64,000 nucleotides of DNA from Daphnia pulex. Its lineage: Eukaryota > Arthropoda > Branchiopoda > Diplostraca > Daphniidae. The position numbers were made by a program, and so were the translations under genes. Below the pieces are notes generated by a model. The model was given only the letters and a program-made list of their open reading frames with translations, was not told the DNA's origin and did no database searches. Shown one piece after another: positions 1 through 8,579 of this stretch (positions within the stretch are counted from its first letter, which is position 1; the number at the start of each line of letters is the position of its first letter). Location: NCBI RefSeq assembly GCF_021134715.1, contig NC_060025.1, positions 4,340,001 through 4,404,000 of the forward strand, read 5' to 3'.

Positions 1-695
1 AACCTACTTCAATAAATTATTCAAGTTGGCTTTTGTTCATCGTTACCGAGATGATAATACCCAAATTCGAGCCATTTGTATTGAAATTTGCATATGGTTC
101 AAACAATTCCCCAAACATTTCCTCGATGACTCATACTTCACGTACAGTCATCCGTGAAAGTTTCTTGAACAGGCAAATGGCTCTCTATGTTTTAAGTTTA
201 ATTTGACGGAAGGGATACTACGGTGCCTACCGTACCCCCAGTATTTTGCGCCTTTTTCTCTTTTTCTTTCGTAGGTAAAGGAAGAGAAGAATATAAAGAA
301 AAAGCGAAAAGGGCGTAAAATAGAAACTTTCACGGATGACTGTATATTTCCGAGCTAGGGTTGAATTTGTTTGACAAAATTAGCGATGTTCGTTTGAAAT
401 GTCTAAAGGCACTCCAACCGCTCTATGCTACAAAAGAATTTAAAGGAGGATTAGAACTTTTTACCAGCAAATTTAAAGTGAGTTTATTTACCTATATTTT
501 GCCTAATAAACCAACAAATACTTTAAATATCATATATAGGAACGTATCGTTTCCATGACACTAGACAAAAATCACAATGTTGCAGTCCAGGCTATAATTT
601 TGATCAAAACTATTCATAAACATCATCGAGAAATATTGTTAGATAATGATTGTGAAACTGTTCAAGATTTTGTGTTCTCTTCCAATCGAAGTGTA
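1..695 (+). pseudogene. Cohesin subunit SA/STAG (Scc3) gene fragment, broken by two foldback insertions
   Basis: The SA/STAG protein is the HEAT-repeat subunit of cohesin that holds sister chromatids together. Three coding pieces are visible: 2-144 (enters the window in an open frame; contains FVHRYRD, IRAIC and FLDDSY), 343-477 (contains VRLKCLKALQ and LELF) and 540-695 (contains ERIVSMTLDK, VAVQAI and CETV), all family-typical strings. A GT-AG intron separates the last two pieces (478-539). The first two are split by a 198-bp foldback element at a TA: removing it and one TA joins ACG-TAT-ATT in frame. With the element present 200 bp is added, which shifts the frame, and I see no in-frame splice that avoids it. 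A second foldback lies after GTA at 693-695, beyond which similarity fades. It is therefore a pseudogene or a dead duplicate; upstream exons lie outside the window. Confidence 0.75.
145..342. mobile_element. Tc1/mariner-like foldback MITE inserted in the STAG exon
   Basis: This is a 198-bp palindromic element with ends CAGTCATCCGTGAAAGTTTC and its inverse, flanked by TA at 143-144 and 343-344. TA duplication and CAGT ends are typical of Tc1/mariner elements. The centre is also self-complementary (purine-rich and pyrimidine-rich arms). It has no coding capacity, so it is non-autonomous. Confidence 0.75.
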
Positions 696-793
696 CGAAT
701 GGAAGGACAGTCAAGGAAGGGAAGAATAGAATGGGGAAGAAAGGAGTAGAGTCGGTCACTCTTTTTTTCACTCTCCCTTTGTCTTTCCATTCG
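696..793. mobile_element. Second short foldback element, TA-flanked
   Basis: A 98-bp imperfect palindrome whose ends are CGAATGGAAGGACAG on the left and the near-inverse CTTTCCATTCG on the right, with TA at 694-695 and 794-795. It interrupts the same STAG-derived exon as the 145-342 element but has different ends, so it belongs to another family. It is too short to encode a protein. Confidence 0.55.
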
Positions 794-795
794 TA

Positions 796-1140
796 CTTTT
801 TTCTTATGGGCAATGTCAATGATTTCCATTTGTGGCTGCACTAAAAGGGGCACAACCGCGAACCACTCTATGGAGAGGTCAGAGCCATTTACTATGGTTA
901 CGGCTCTCAACGTTAATGGCATCCATAAGCTTTTGGCGTCGTCTTGAATTCCTATCAAGTTTTACTGCCACCTGTTGGGTGTGTAACAACACTACGTGCC
1001 AGGCGCCACCTTACTACCATTTGAAATTTCTAAGTTCTAACAATACGTTTTGGGAAACTATTGCTTTACTAGGTTTGGCTTACTGTCTTAATTGGTTTCC
1101 TCTCAATATTTTGCAAGCTAATTGAATTTAGGTAAAATTA
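796..1140. other. Unassigned stretch between the STAG relic and the tRNA-like unit
   Basis: There are open frames on both strands (832-1125 on +, 662-958 on -) but neither resembles a known family. No inverted ends, tandem repeats or splice-supported exons were seen. It may contain decayed STAG sequence or an old transposon. Confidence 0.3.
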
Positions 1141-1236
1141 CCCAAAAAAAAAAGATTGGCCTTGGCTAGGATCGAACCGATCTTTGACTCCGTCTCTTAT
1201 CGCTCTTACCACTGGGCTACTTCCTCTTAGAGACGA
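1141..1236 (-). repeat. tRNA-like Pol III unit (tRNA pseudogene or SINE head)
   Basis: Read on the minus strand, this has an A-box-like GTAGCCCAGTGG near 1,210-1,222, a B-box-like GGTTCGATCC near 1,168-1,180, and a run of ten Ts at 1,143-1,152 that would terminate Pol III. The spacing is tRNA-like, but the T stem does not pair well and no acceptor stem closes. It is therefore more likely a tRNA pseudogene or tRNA-derived SINE than a working tRNA. Confidence 0.4.
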
Positions 1237-1394
1237 ATGCATTTTGCTACAATGGGTTCGTAAGATTTTGATGATTTCGCCGTTTCCTGTAATAAGTGGA
1301 CACTATCGCCGCTAGTGGCGGGACCACTTGATAGGAATTCGAGGGGGCGGAACTGAGTTTGAAAGAGGTATGTCCGTAGAGGACCCATCAAGAC

Positions 1395-1945
1395 TAGGGC
1401 TGTGGCCCGGGCGATGAAAACCCGGGCCACCGCCCGGGCTGAACAAAAAAAAACCAACCCGACTCGACCCACCGAGGCATTTTTTTTTAACGGGGCGGGC
1501 GACGGGTTGAACCCCCGGGTCCGCGGGCCAACCCGAGCGGTGGCGCCATCTAGTAGTCACATAGAGAAGCTCGTTATTCTCTATGCCTGCGGCCTCAAAA
1601 TATTGCCGTCAAATGCTCTACGATAATTTCGTAGCATGAAAAGTAGGATAAGTGGTTGAAAAGGGCGTTCAGGGGTGTTCAGAAGACAGAATTGACGTGT
1701 CACTTTTGGAAGATAATTAAGAAATTGAGGGAATTTTTTGAAGTTTGTAAAAAAAAAGTGTGTTTGACCCGATTTTTTACCCGGGCCGTTACCCGGCCGG
1801 TAAAATTTTTTTGACCCATGGGTCGGCCCGGGCCTAACCCATTTGCTCTGTTGGCCCAACCCGCTCCAACCCACGGAAGAAGAAAAACCCATCTAAAAAA
1901 CCCATTTTAAAAAAACCGCAAAAAAACGTCCGGGCCACAGCCCTA
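1395..1945 (+). mobile_element. hAT-like MITE, copy 1
   Basis: A 551-bp non-autonomous element whose ends are TAGGGCTGTGGCC and its inverse. It is flanked by a perfect 8-bp duplication ATCAAGAC (1,387-1,394 and 1,946-1,953). The 8-bp duplication and YAGGG ends are hallmarks of the hAT superfamily. GC-rich GCCCGGG-type blocks lie near both ends and an AT-richer centre lies between them. Copy 2 at 2,254-2,813 is the same family in reverse orientation. No transposase is encoded. Confidence 0.85.
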
Positions 1946-1953
1946 ATCAAGAC

Positions 1954-2245
1954 GACGCCATCTCCGAGAGAATCTTCCGCCATATGAGTCGCACAACCAT
2001 ACGTAATGGCTCTGCCCTGGCTTTATGGAGAATTCCTACAGGGTCGCGTCACCATATTCTCTATCACTCTGCTTCCAGAGAAAAAAAGGAACGGAAGGGC
2101 TCGCCATATGAGTGATGCTACAATATTCTATAGCTCTTCACCTGGTGGTGAAAATAATTAACCATCAATGACTGTTTAGCATGGACTACTTTATATAAGG
2201 ACGGGACTCTTCGCCTATCTCGCCGTGTTAAAGCTAGTCGGGTGG
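1954..2245. other. Spacer between the two hAT-like MITEs
   Basis: About 290 bp with no coding or repeat signal that I can support. It holds short repeats of the words CGCCATCTCC and CCATATGAGT but nothing assignable. Confidence 0.3.
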
Positions 2246-2253
2246 GCTATTTT

Positions 2254-2813
2254 TAGGGCTGTGGCCCGGGAAGTTTTTAGCGGGGATTTTTTTTATGGTT
2301 TTTTTAGACGGGTTTTTCTTCTTCCGCGGGTCGGAGCGGGTTGGGCCAACTGAGTGAACGGGTTTGGCCCGGGCCAACCCATGGGTCAAAAAATGTTTAC
2401 CGGCCGGGTAACGGCCCGGGTAAAAAATCGGGTCAAACACACTTTTTTTTTTAGAAACTTTAAAAAATTCCCTAAATTTCTTAATTATCTTCTTCTTCCA
2501 ACAGTGACACATCAATTCTGTCTTCTGAACACCCCTGAACGCCCTTTTCTACCACTTATCCTACTTTTCATGCTACGAAATTATCGTAGAGCATTTGGCG
2601 GCAATATTTTGAGGCCGCAGGCATAGAGAATAACGAGCTTCTCTATGTGACTACTAGATGGCGCCACCGCTCGGGTTGGCCCGCGGACCCGGGGGTTTAA
2701 CCCGTCGCCCGCCCCGTTGAAAAAAATGCCTCGGTGGGTCGAGTCGGGTTGGGTTTTTTTTTCGTTCAGCCCGGGCGATGGCCCGGGTTTTCATCGCCCG
2801 GGCCACAGCCCTA
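2254..2813 (-). mobile_element. hAT-like MITE, copy 2 (inverted relative to copy 1)
   Basis: A 560-bp element with TAGGGCTGTGGCC ends, flanked by a perfect 8-bp duplication GCTATTTT (2,246-2,253 and 2,814-2,821). The interior matches copy 1 when reverse-complemented, with scattered indels in the poly-A/T and GC-rich tracts. The different target duplications show two independent insertions rather than one inverted duplication. Confidence 0.85.
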
Positions 2814-2821
2814 GCTATTTT

Positions 2822-3574
2822 CATGAAAAAATTAATAAAAAATATCAAAAATATTCAGTTTTTTTCGCTGATTATAACTATGTAGATAAATCTAAGTAAA
2901 ATTAAGTAATCAATAAGATATTGTAATTTTACTTTCAGTAGTAAGGGTAAAAGTGGGAAACACCGGTGCCCTCTAGCAACAAAGCACCCTAAGCTCTTGC
3001 CAATATAACCTAGAAGGTAAAGGAGAGTTAGGCAGCTATGTCAGAGGAATAGAGATAACAGAGTGGTCTCTCTTGCAAGCAATGGGGTGCGGTACGCAAG
3101 TCCCAGTCGTCATTGGTAACTTGCGACATAAGCACCAAAAATTTAAAAAACGTCAAAAGACCCAAACGTAAAATTCCCCGTGTTATTTATGACCCACACG
3201 TCATATGTCCCAAATGTTACAAATTCCATTGTTTTTATTTTTTGCCATTTGTCCCAAAAGATTTATGTCCTGGTGTAATAAAATCCAAAAGACACAAGGC
3301 CCAGTGTTTAAAAGAACCCATGCAATTATGTCCCATAATGGTAAATGGCATTAATGTCCATTCGTCATTTGTCCCAAGCGATTTATTCTAAAATTTGACA
3401 TCCCTGCAGCTTAGCGGCAGAATTTAAATGGGTTTTCTTCAAATAGCTAGTACTGTGCGTGAATATCAATCGGTTTTACCTCATTTATTTCTGTTTTCCC
3501 TTCGTTTTGTTAATAATTTGACGTATAATTTTTAAAGAAGCACTAGATATTCTTAAAAAAAAAATTGTTTTAAA
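2822..3574. other. Unassigned AT-rich stretch
   Basis: An open frame at 3,113-3,391 is made of a loose repetition of TGTCCC/GACCCA words and resembles no protein family. Similar GTCGGGACATAAG words recur at 20.39-20.45 kb, suggesting a dispersed repeat. No gene is supported here. Confidence 0.3.
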
Positions 3575-3808
3575 GAATTCTGGCCACCGTATCGGTTAAT
3601 GAGATAAGCCGAAATGGCCTGGCTCTCGTTAAAAAAAAATCCGTCGTCGACGATGGTAGGGACGTTGTGCTGCGGGTTGATTGTCATGAATTCGTGGTTC
3701 ATCAGGTTCAGCAGCTTCAGATTGAGGTCCAAACCCGGCCAAATACGCCGTCATCATAACAGCCCTACAAGGAGGACTCCGAGAAATGTAGTACAAATCG
3801 ATCGGCAT
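3575..3808 (-). pseudogene. Glutathione S-transferase (delta/epsilon class) N-terminal fragment
   Basis: GSTs conjugate glutathione to electrophiles. Read on the minus strand from an ATG at 3,808, the frame gives a start typical of delta/epsilon GSTs, with SPPCRAV after the first beta strand. After a frameshift near 3,740 the next frame gives LNLKLLNLM, INPQHNVPTIVDDG and NESQAI..YL, the glutathione-binding thioredoxin-like fold. The segment usually between LNLM and the EFM region is shortened, and a run of nine Ts lies inside the DGFF codons. Only the N-terminal domain is present; the helical C-terminal domain is not found nearby. It is a dead, truncated copy. Confidence 0.7.
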
Positions 3809-4121
3809 TCTGATGGCAGAAAACTGAATTGTCGAAAAGAGATGAATATCTTAAATCAACGTTATCATAGAGAGTCGCTGAGGTTGACTTTTCCTTTATC
3901 ACATCAGAAATAGGCTTACCGTCCGTCACCCATGATTTTATTTGTAAATAGCTGACACCTTGTCGATATCAAACTATAGTTCGTTGTTGCCGTATTCTGC
4001 TACCGATAAGTCGTTAGATGTGATGAATTGCCTTAATTACCTTATTTTAAACCCAAAAACTTAAATTATATTTTATGGCTCAACACGCAAAGCATAACAC
4101 GTACTACTCAAGTCATATCTA
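3809..4121. other. Unassigned stretch before the Helitron-like element
   Basis: About 310 bp of AT-rich sequence upstream of the GST relic with no recognisable exon or repeat. Confidence 0.3.
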
Positions 4122-6077
4122 TCCTATACTATAATACAAGTCGTAGCTTGGGCGGAGCAAAAAAACTTGTGCTCACGTGGTGATTGGTTCCTAGACTTTC
4201 TACCTGTTTTGGGCTCTTTACCCTCAAGGGAAAATCCTCGAGTTGCAGCAGGGGAGGCTGAGTCGCTGAAGGGGGGATCGAGCTAGGGGAGAAAATGTGG
4301 CGAAAGGAATACGGAAATTCGTTCGTTTTTTTTTTTTACTTACGATAGTTGTTAAGCGAAAATGAAGTTTGTAAAAAATGAACTTCATATTTAACACTAA
4401 GGGAAATGTGTTCATGAAATAATAAAGACTAACATCGGCTTACTAACATATAAATAACGAGACGTCAGTATGTGAATTTCATTCACCACGGTTCGAGCTA
4501 CGGCAAAGTATATAAAGGGTGAGAGAATCATGTCCAGTTCCTCACAGTACTTAGAAATAAAAAGGGAATTAGGCCTGCTTTCAAGGAGAAATAAAATCAC
4601 TTTATTAATATAAAAAATAAGAGTCTTATTCGTCGGGGTTTCTTCCTCTCCCGTGTGTGTCAACAGTGAACACACATCAGAGAATCGCATCATTAACGCC
4701 GAGCTCTGCGTGCACGAACGGACGGGAAATCGATGGCTAATGAGTTGATTGGACCGTTTTTATTTCCGAAAGCCGATGGGGGAGGAGAGGCCGGCTGAGA
4801 TTCGCGGGTTATTTAATTATTTTATATTAACTATTTTATATTCCGGTTAACTTAATATCGCGAAAAATTTTGTTACCTAAAATTATTAATAAAAACCCGA
4901 GAATTAACGTATAAGAAAAAAAAGACAGAAGAAAACGAATTTGATTCACGGTCAAACACAATGCAATTGACTGAATTGCTACTCGGAAAAACGTGAGTGA
5001 CAGTTAACTTATCAAAAGACAACACCAGTCAACACCAGTCTTAAATTAAACTGTTTGATTACGCATCCACGACTAAAACAGACCAAGCTTTCGGGGGAAA
5101 AACGAATAGCTCTATTCTAACACGATTAAGCGAGGGGCAGACAGAATATCAGGCGACGAATTGACGGGCAAGAAAGAATATTAGGTAATATTCAAGCTAC
5201 GGACAAGAAATGAACAGGCTAATCAAGATATCACACAATTCAAATAAATTGCAAATAAAAATCAATAAACGAAAATGGTCTAGCAAGAAGAAAATTAACT
5301 GGCAACAAGGCGACAATAAGTTTGACAGGCAAGATGTTAACAGGGGGAAAAATTTTAATCACTCTGAATCAAAATAAAACATCATTCAAATCAATTGCTA
5401 ATAAAAAAATCTCCGCAACTTAAAATGAATTAATGAAAAAAGTGACCAAAAAACGAAAAAGGTCTGGCAAGAAGAAAATTAACAAGGCAACAGATGAGAT
5501 TGACGGGCAAGATGTCAACAGACAACAGGGAAGCAAAAAATAAAAAAAATGGCAAAGCAAGCACGGAAATTTGTAAATTTTTAAAATTTACCACAGCTGT
5601 GAAGTGAAAATGACATTTGTAAAAAATGAACTTCATGGTTAAAACCAAGAGGAATATGTTCATTAAATAGTAAATACGGGAACCGGCCAACTAACTTATA
5701 ATTACCAAACGGCAATGCGTGAATTTCACTCATGTTGATTTGAGCTATGCTAAGTATATAAAGGGTCACGGCGTTTCTTTATTAAATTATGCTTCCTTTG
5801 ATGGAGAAATAGGGTCGCTTAGAATGTTTATAAAAAGTATACCTTTTTCGTTGGGTTCTATTTGCCTGTCCCCCTTCTATTGCAAAAAGAAATTTAACTG
5901 GCAAAAGGAGAATGACAAAGATAGGAGACGATAAGATTCCCTGGCAAGATGTAAAATAGGTGAAGGAATAATTCAGTTACAACTTACAAGCGGAAGCGGA
6001 ACGTCTAAAGAGTGGAGCCCACGCTAAAAGTTGCAACATCGTCCACTCCATAAATAAAATCCAATAACTGCCACTAA

Positions 6078-6150
6078 CTTTGGTTAGGTTAGTTAAGGTT
6101 AGGTAAGGTTAAAGGTTAGGTTAGGTAAGGTAAGGTTAGACAAGGTTATG
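6078..6150 (+). repeat. Degenerate TTAGG-type repeats inside the Helitron-like element
   Basis: Runs of GGTTAGGTTA with drift to GGTAAGG. The pentamer matches the arthropod telomere repeat, but the block is short, imperfect and recurs at the equivalent place in copy 2 (18,603-18,660), so it travels with the element. Confidence 0.55.
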
Positions 6151-6179
6151 TTACCAAGTGTAGTAGCTCCCGAACAACA

Positions 6180-6361
6180 ATCACGGCGAAGCCGTGAACA
6201 GAAAATTTAGGATCATCACGGCGAAGCCGTGAAATTCATATTCTGTGTCATCACGGCAAGCCGTGAAATGTTAATTCGGGATCATCACGGCAGAGCCGTC
6301 ATGAGTGGAGCCGTCATGCCGTAAAAATCCCATTAGGGATCAGCACGTCGAAGCCGTGAAA
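6180..6361 (+). repeat. Array of short hairpins CACGGCGAAGCCGTG
   Basis: About five units spaced 34-45 bp, each a perfect or near-perfect palindrome (CACGGC-GAA-GCCGTG) separated by AT-rich spacers with ATTCGGGATCATC-like words. The same array lies at 18,690-18,848. It is an internal satellite of the Helitron-like element. Confidence 0.75.
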
Positions 6362-7640
6362 ATCGGTGAAAGGTTAGGTTAGGATAAGTTATTGGTTTAT
6401 TTTAGAAGTAATCTCTAACGACGGGAAAATTAAAAGTTCAAATCGCTTACGAAAAACACGAATCCACGTTGCCTTGGAAAATCATTAACACACCAAATTC
6501 TTATGTTTCCGTAACGTTAGCTTACAACTGGCACAAGATTACTAGTCCTATACTATAATACAAGTCGTCGCTTGGGCAGAGCAAAAAAACTTGTGCTCAC
6601 GCGGTGATTGGCTCCTAGAGTTTCTACCTGTTTTGGGTTCTTCACCCTCAAGGGAAAATCCTGAGTTGCAAGAGGGGAGGCTGAGTCGCTGAAGGGGGGA
6701 TCTAGATAGGGGAGAAAATGTGGCGAAAGGAACACGGAAATTCGTTCGTTTTTTTTTACCGCTGTTAAGCGAAAATTACGTTTGTAAAAAATGAACTTCA
6801 TATTTAACACTAAGGAAAATGTGTTCACCAAAAATTAAAGACAAAAATCGGCTTACTAACTTATAAATAACGAGACGGCAGTATGTGAATTTCACTCACC
6901 ACGGTTGGAGCTACGGCAAAGTATTTAAAAGGTGGCAGAAACAGTTGAAGTGAAATTGCTTATTCTCACAATGAAAAATCTTTTGATTGAAAAAGTGTTT
7001 AATTTATAGTACCTTATAGAACTTAGAATTAAAAGTGAGAGTAGGCCTGTTTTCACTTTCAGGGAGAAAGAAAGTTGCTTAAATATGTTTAAAAGAGTTT
7101 CTTTTTCGTCGGGGTCTAACACTCCGGCTTCTATATCTACTGTATCGCGAAACATTTTGTTACCTAAATTTAATAATAAATATCTGAGAATTAATGGATT
7201 AAAAAATAGAAGACAGTGAGTGACGGGTAACTAATCAAAAGACAACAATACCAGTCTTAAAATTAATTAAGATAGAAAAGCAAGCTTATCAGCTCGCCGC
7301 GAAGGGATAATCGTAAGCCAGTTGAAAACTGTCTTAAATGACAAATTCAGGGCCTATTGTTAAGTCGGACTTATTCACAATTCACACTTTTCTTCACAGA
7401 CTTTTTGGTCTTAAAACGGGATTTTTTCGTAACACACATAAAGTTCAATCATTGAATTTAAAAATAACCATCTTTTAGTTAAATAACTACAAAACATAAA
7501 TGCAAATCTGCTTGTTGCGTCATGGTTGGGACATCAAAGATTGCGTCATCACGGAGATGCTATGGACATTTGGTGGTTTTTAATCATGTTTGCCATCCAT
7601 AAAGAATATATTTCAATAAAAAATATTTGACAAGAAAGAA

Positions 7641-7700
7641 TTAATTTTAAACTTAACACGTTATTTTAAACTTAACACGTTATTTTAAACTTAACACGTT
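7641..7700 (+). repeat. Three-copy 19-bp tandem repeat
   Basis: The unit TTATTTTAAACTTAACACG is repeated at 7,641-7,660 (with one extra A), 7,661-7,679 and 7,680-7,698. Confidence 0.85.
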
Positions 7701-7750
7701 AAGTAAATGACAAGCACGTTAAGTACGGAAAGTGGAATTTAAACCTAAGG

Positions 7751-7840
7751 TGAAAAAGTTGTAGTCGCCACCGCAAGATGTCACCAGTCATTAACTGAAA
7801 AAGTTGTAGTCGCCACCGCAAGATGTCACCAGTCGTTAAA
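7751..7840 (+). repeat. Two-copy 45-bp tandem repeat
   Basis: Nearly identical 45-bp units start TGAAAAAGTTGTAGTCGCC at 7,751 and 7,796. They lie in the 7.3-8.07 kb block that has no counterpart in copy 1. Confidence 0.85.
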
Positions 7841-8228
7841 CAATTAATTTAACAGTTTTTCATTAATTACGGGAGAACTAATTAAGTAAATAAAATTATT
7901 TTTGTTCTGGTCGCACCGCATATTTTTTGTCTAATTTTTAAGACCAAAAAGTCCGAAATTTGTCGTGAAACACCCGAGTTATGGAGCGGGACATACATAC
8001 AGACAGACATACAAAGTGACATGGCTACTTTTTTTCTGCGTATGCGATTATTAGCTTCGCCCTTCGGGCTCGCAATAAAAACACGAGAATTAGCGTATAA
8101 GAAGAAAAAAAAACAGAAGAAAAGGAATTTGATTCACGGTCTAACACAATGCAATTGACTAAATTGCTACTCGGAAAAACGTGAGTGACGGGTAACTTAT
8201 CAAAAGACAACAATACCTGTCTTAAATT

Positions 8229-8421
8229 TGTTAAGTAAGTCGACGCCGGCATACGTCGGCGTGATTGTATTAACGTGAGACTCGATTCACACACATACGC
8301 GCGAGAGCACAAGGGAAAGGAGACTCCCGGTCGAGACGAGAAGCCTCTCGCATCGCCCGTGGCAAGGGTGGGAGACCTCTGGCGGTCAACGTGGTAGGTC
8401 TAGGATGTCCAGTACACAACA
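8229..8421 (-). repeat. 3-prime LTR of the Gypsy element
   Basis: 193 bp, with TG...CA ends on either strand, differing from the 5-prime LTR at one base. It precedes the AAATT target duplication. Confidence 0.93.
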
Positions 8422-8422
8422 A

Positions 8423-8430
8423 CCCTCCTC
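8423..8430 (-). promoter_or_regulatory. Polypurine tract of the Gypsy element
   Basis: On the minus strand GAGGAGGG lies next to the 3-prime LTR, the position where plus-strand DNA synthesis is primed. A second purine run (GGAAGGGGGG) lies at 8,486-8,495 and could be an alternative tract. Confidence 0.6.
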
Positions 8431-8509
8431 GAGCTGTTATAGCGCACAAGCGCAGATAAACAGCTGAACACAAGAATATGATGCTCCCCCCTTCCAAAAA
8501 AAACTAAAT

Positions 8510-8579
8510 GAATGAAATTTCAGCCAGTACGTTACACATCACATGAATGGAAATTCAGCCAGTACATTACACATCAAAT
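8510..8579 (-). repeat. Two-copy 35-bp repeat at the end of the Gypsy pol frame
   Basis: Two near-identical 35-bp units containing CAGCCAGTAC and TTACACATCA span the stop codon of the polyprotein and the short untranslated tail. Confidence 0.8.

Larger units (their letters stand above)
4122..6545 (+). mobile_element. Helitron-like non-autonomous element, copy 1
   Basis: The element starts TCCTATACTATAATACAAG directly after an A, and ends CAAGATTACTAG directly before a T. TC at the start, CTAG (CTRR) at the end and insertion between A and T fit Helitrons. The same end occurs at 19,029-19,032 and the same start at 6,546, so two copies lie head to tail. Internally there are diverged direct repeats (around 4.35-4.53, 5.56-5.77, 6.77-6.92 and 14.5-14.7 kb), TTAGG-type repeats and an array of short hairpins. 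I do not see the usual GC-rich hairpin just before CTAG, and no Rep/helicase is encoded, so the class is tentative; a Helentron/DINE type is an alternative. Confidence 0.45.

Noticed and set aside
1141-1236. Functional tRNA gene
   Set aside because: T stem and acceptor stem do not pair; only the promoter-like boxes are good.
6078-6150. Interstitial telomere from chromosome fusion
   Set aside because: The TTAGG-type block is short, degenerate and occurs at the same place in both Helitron-like copies, so it moves with the element.
6180-6361. CRISPR-like repeat array
   Set aside because: Repeats are 15-bp palindromes with similar, drifted spacers inside a eukaryotic repeat element; no cas genes and the organism is an arthropod.
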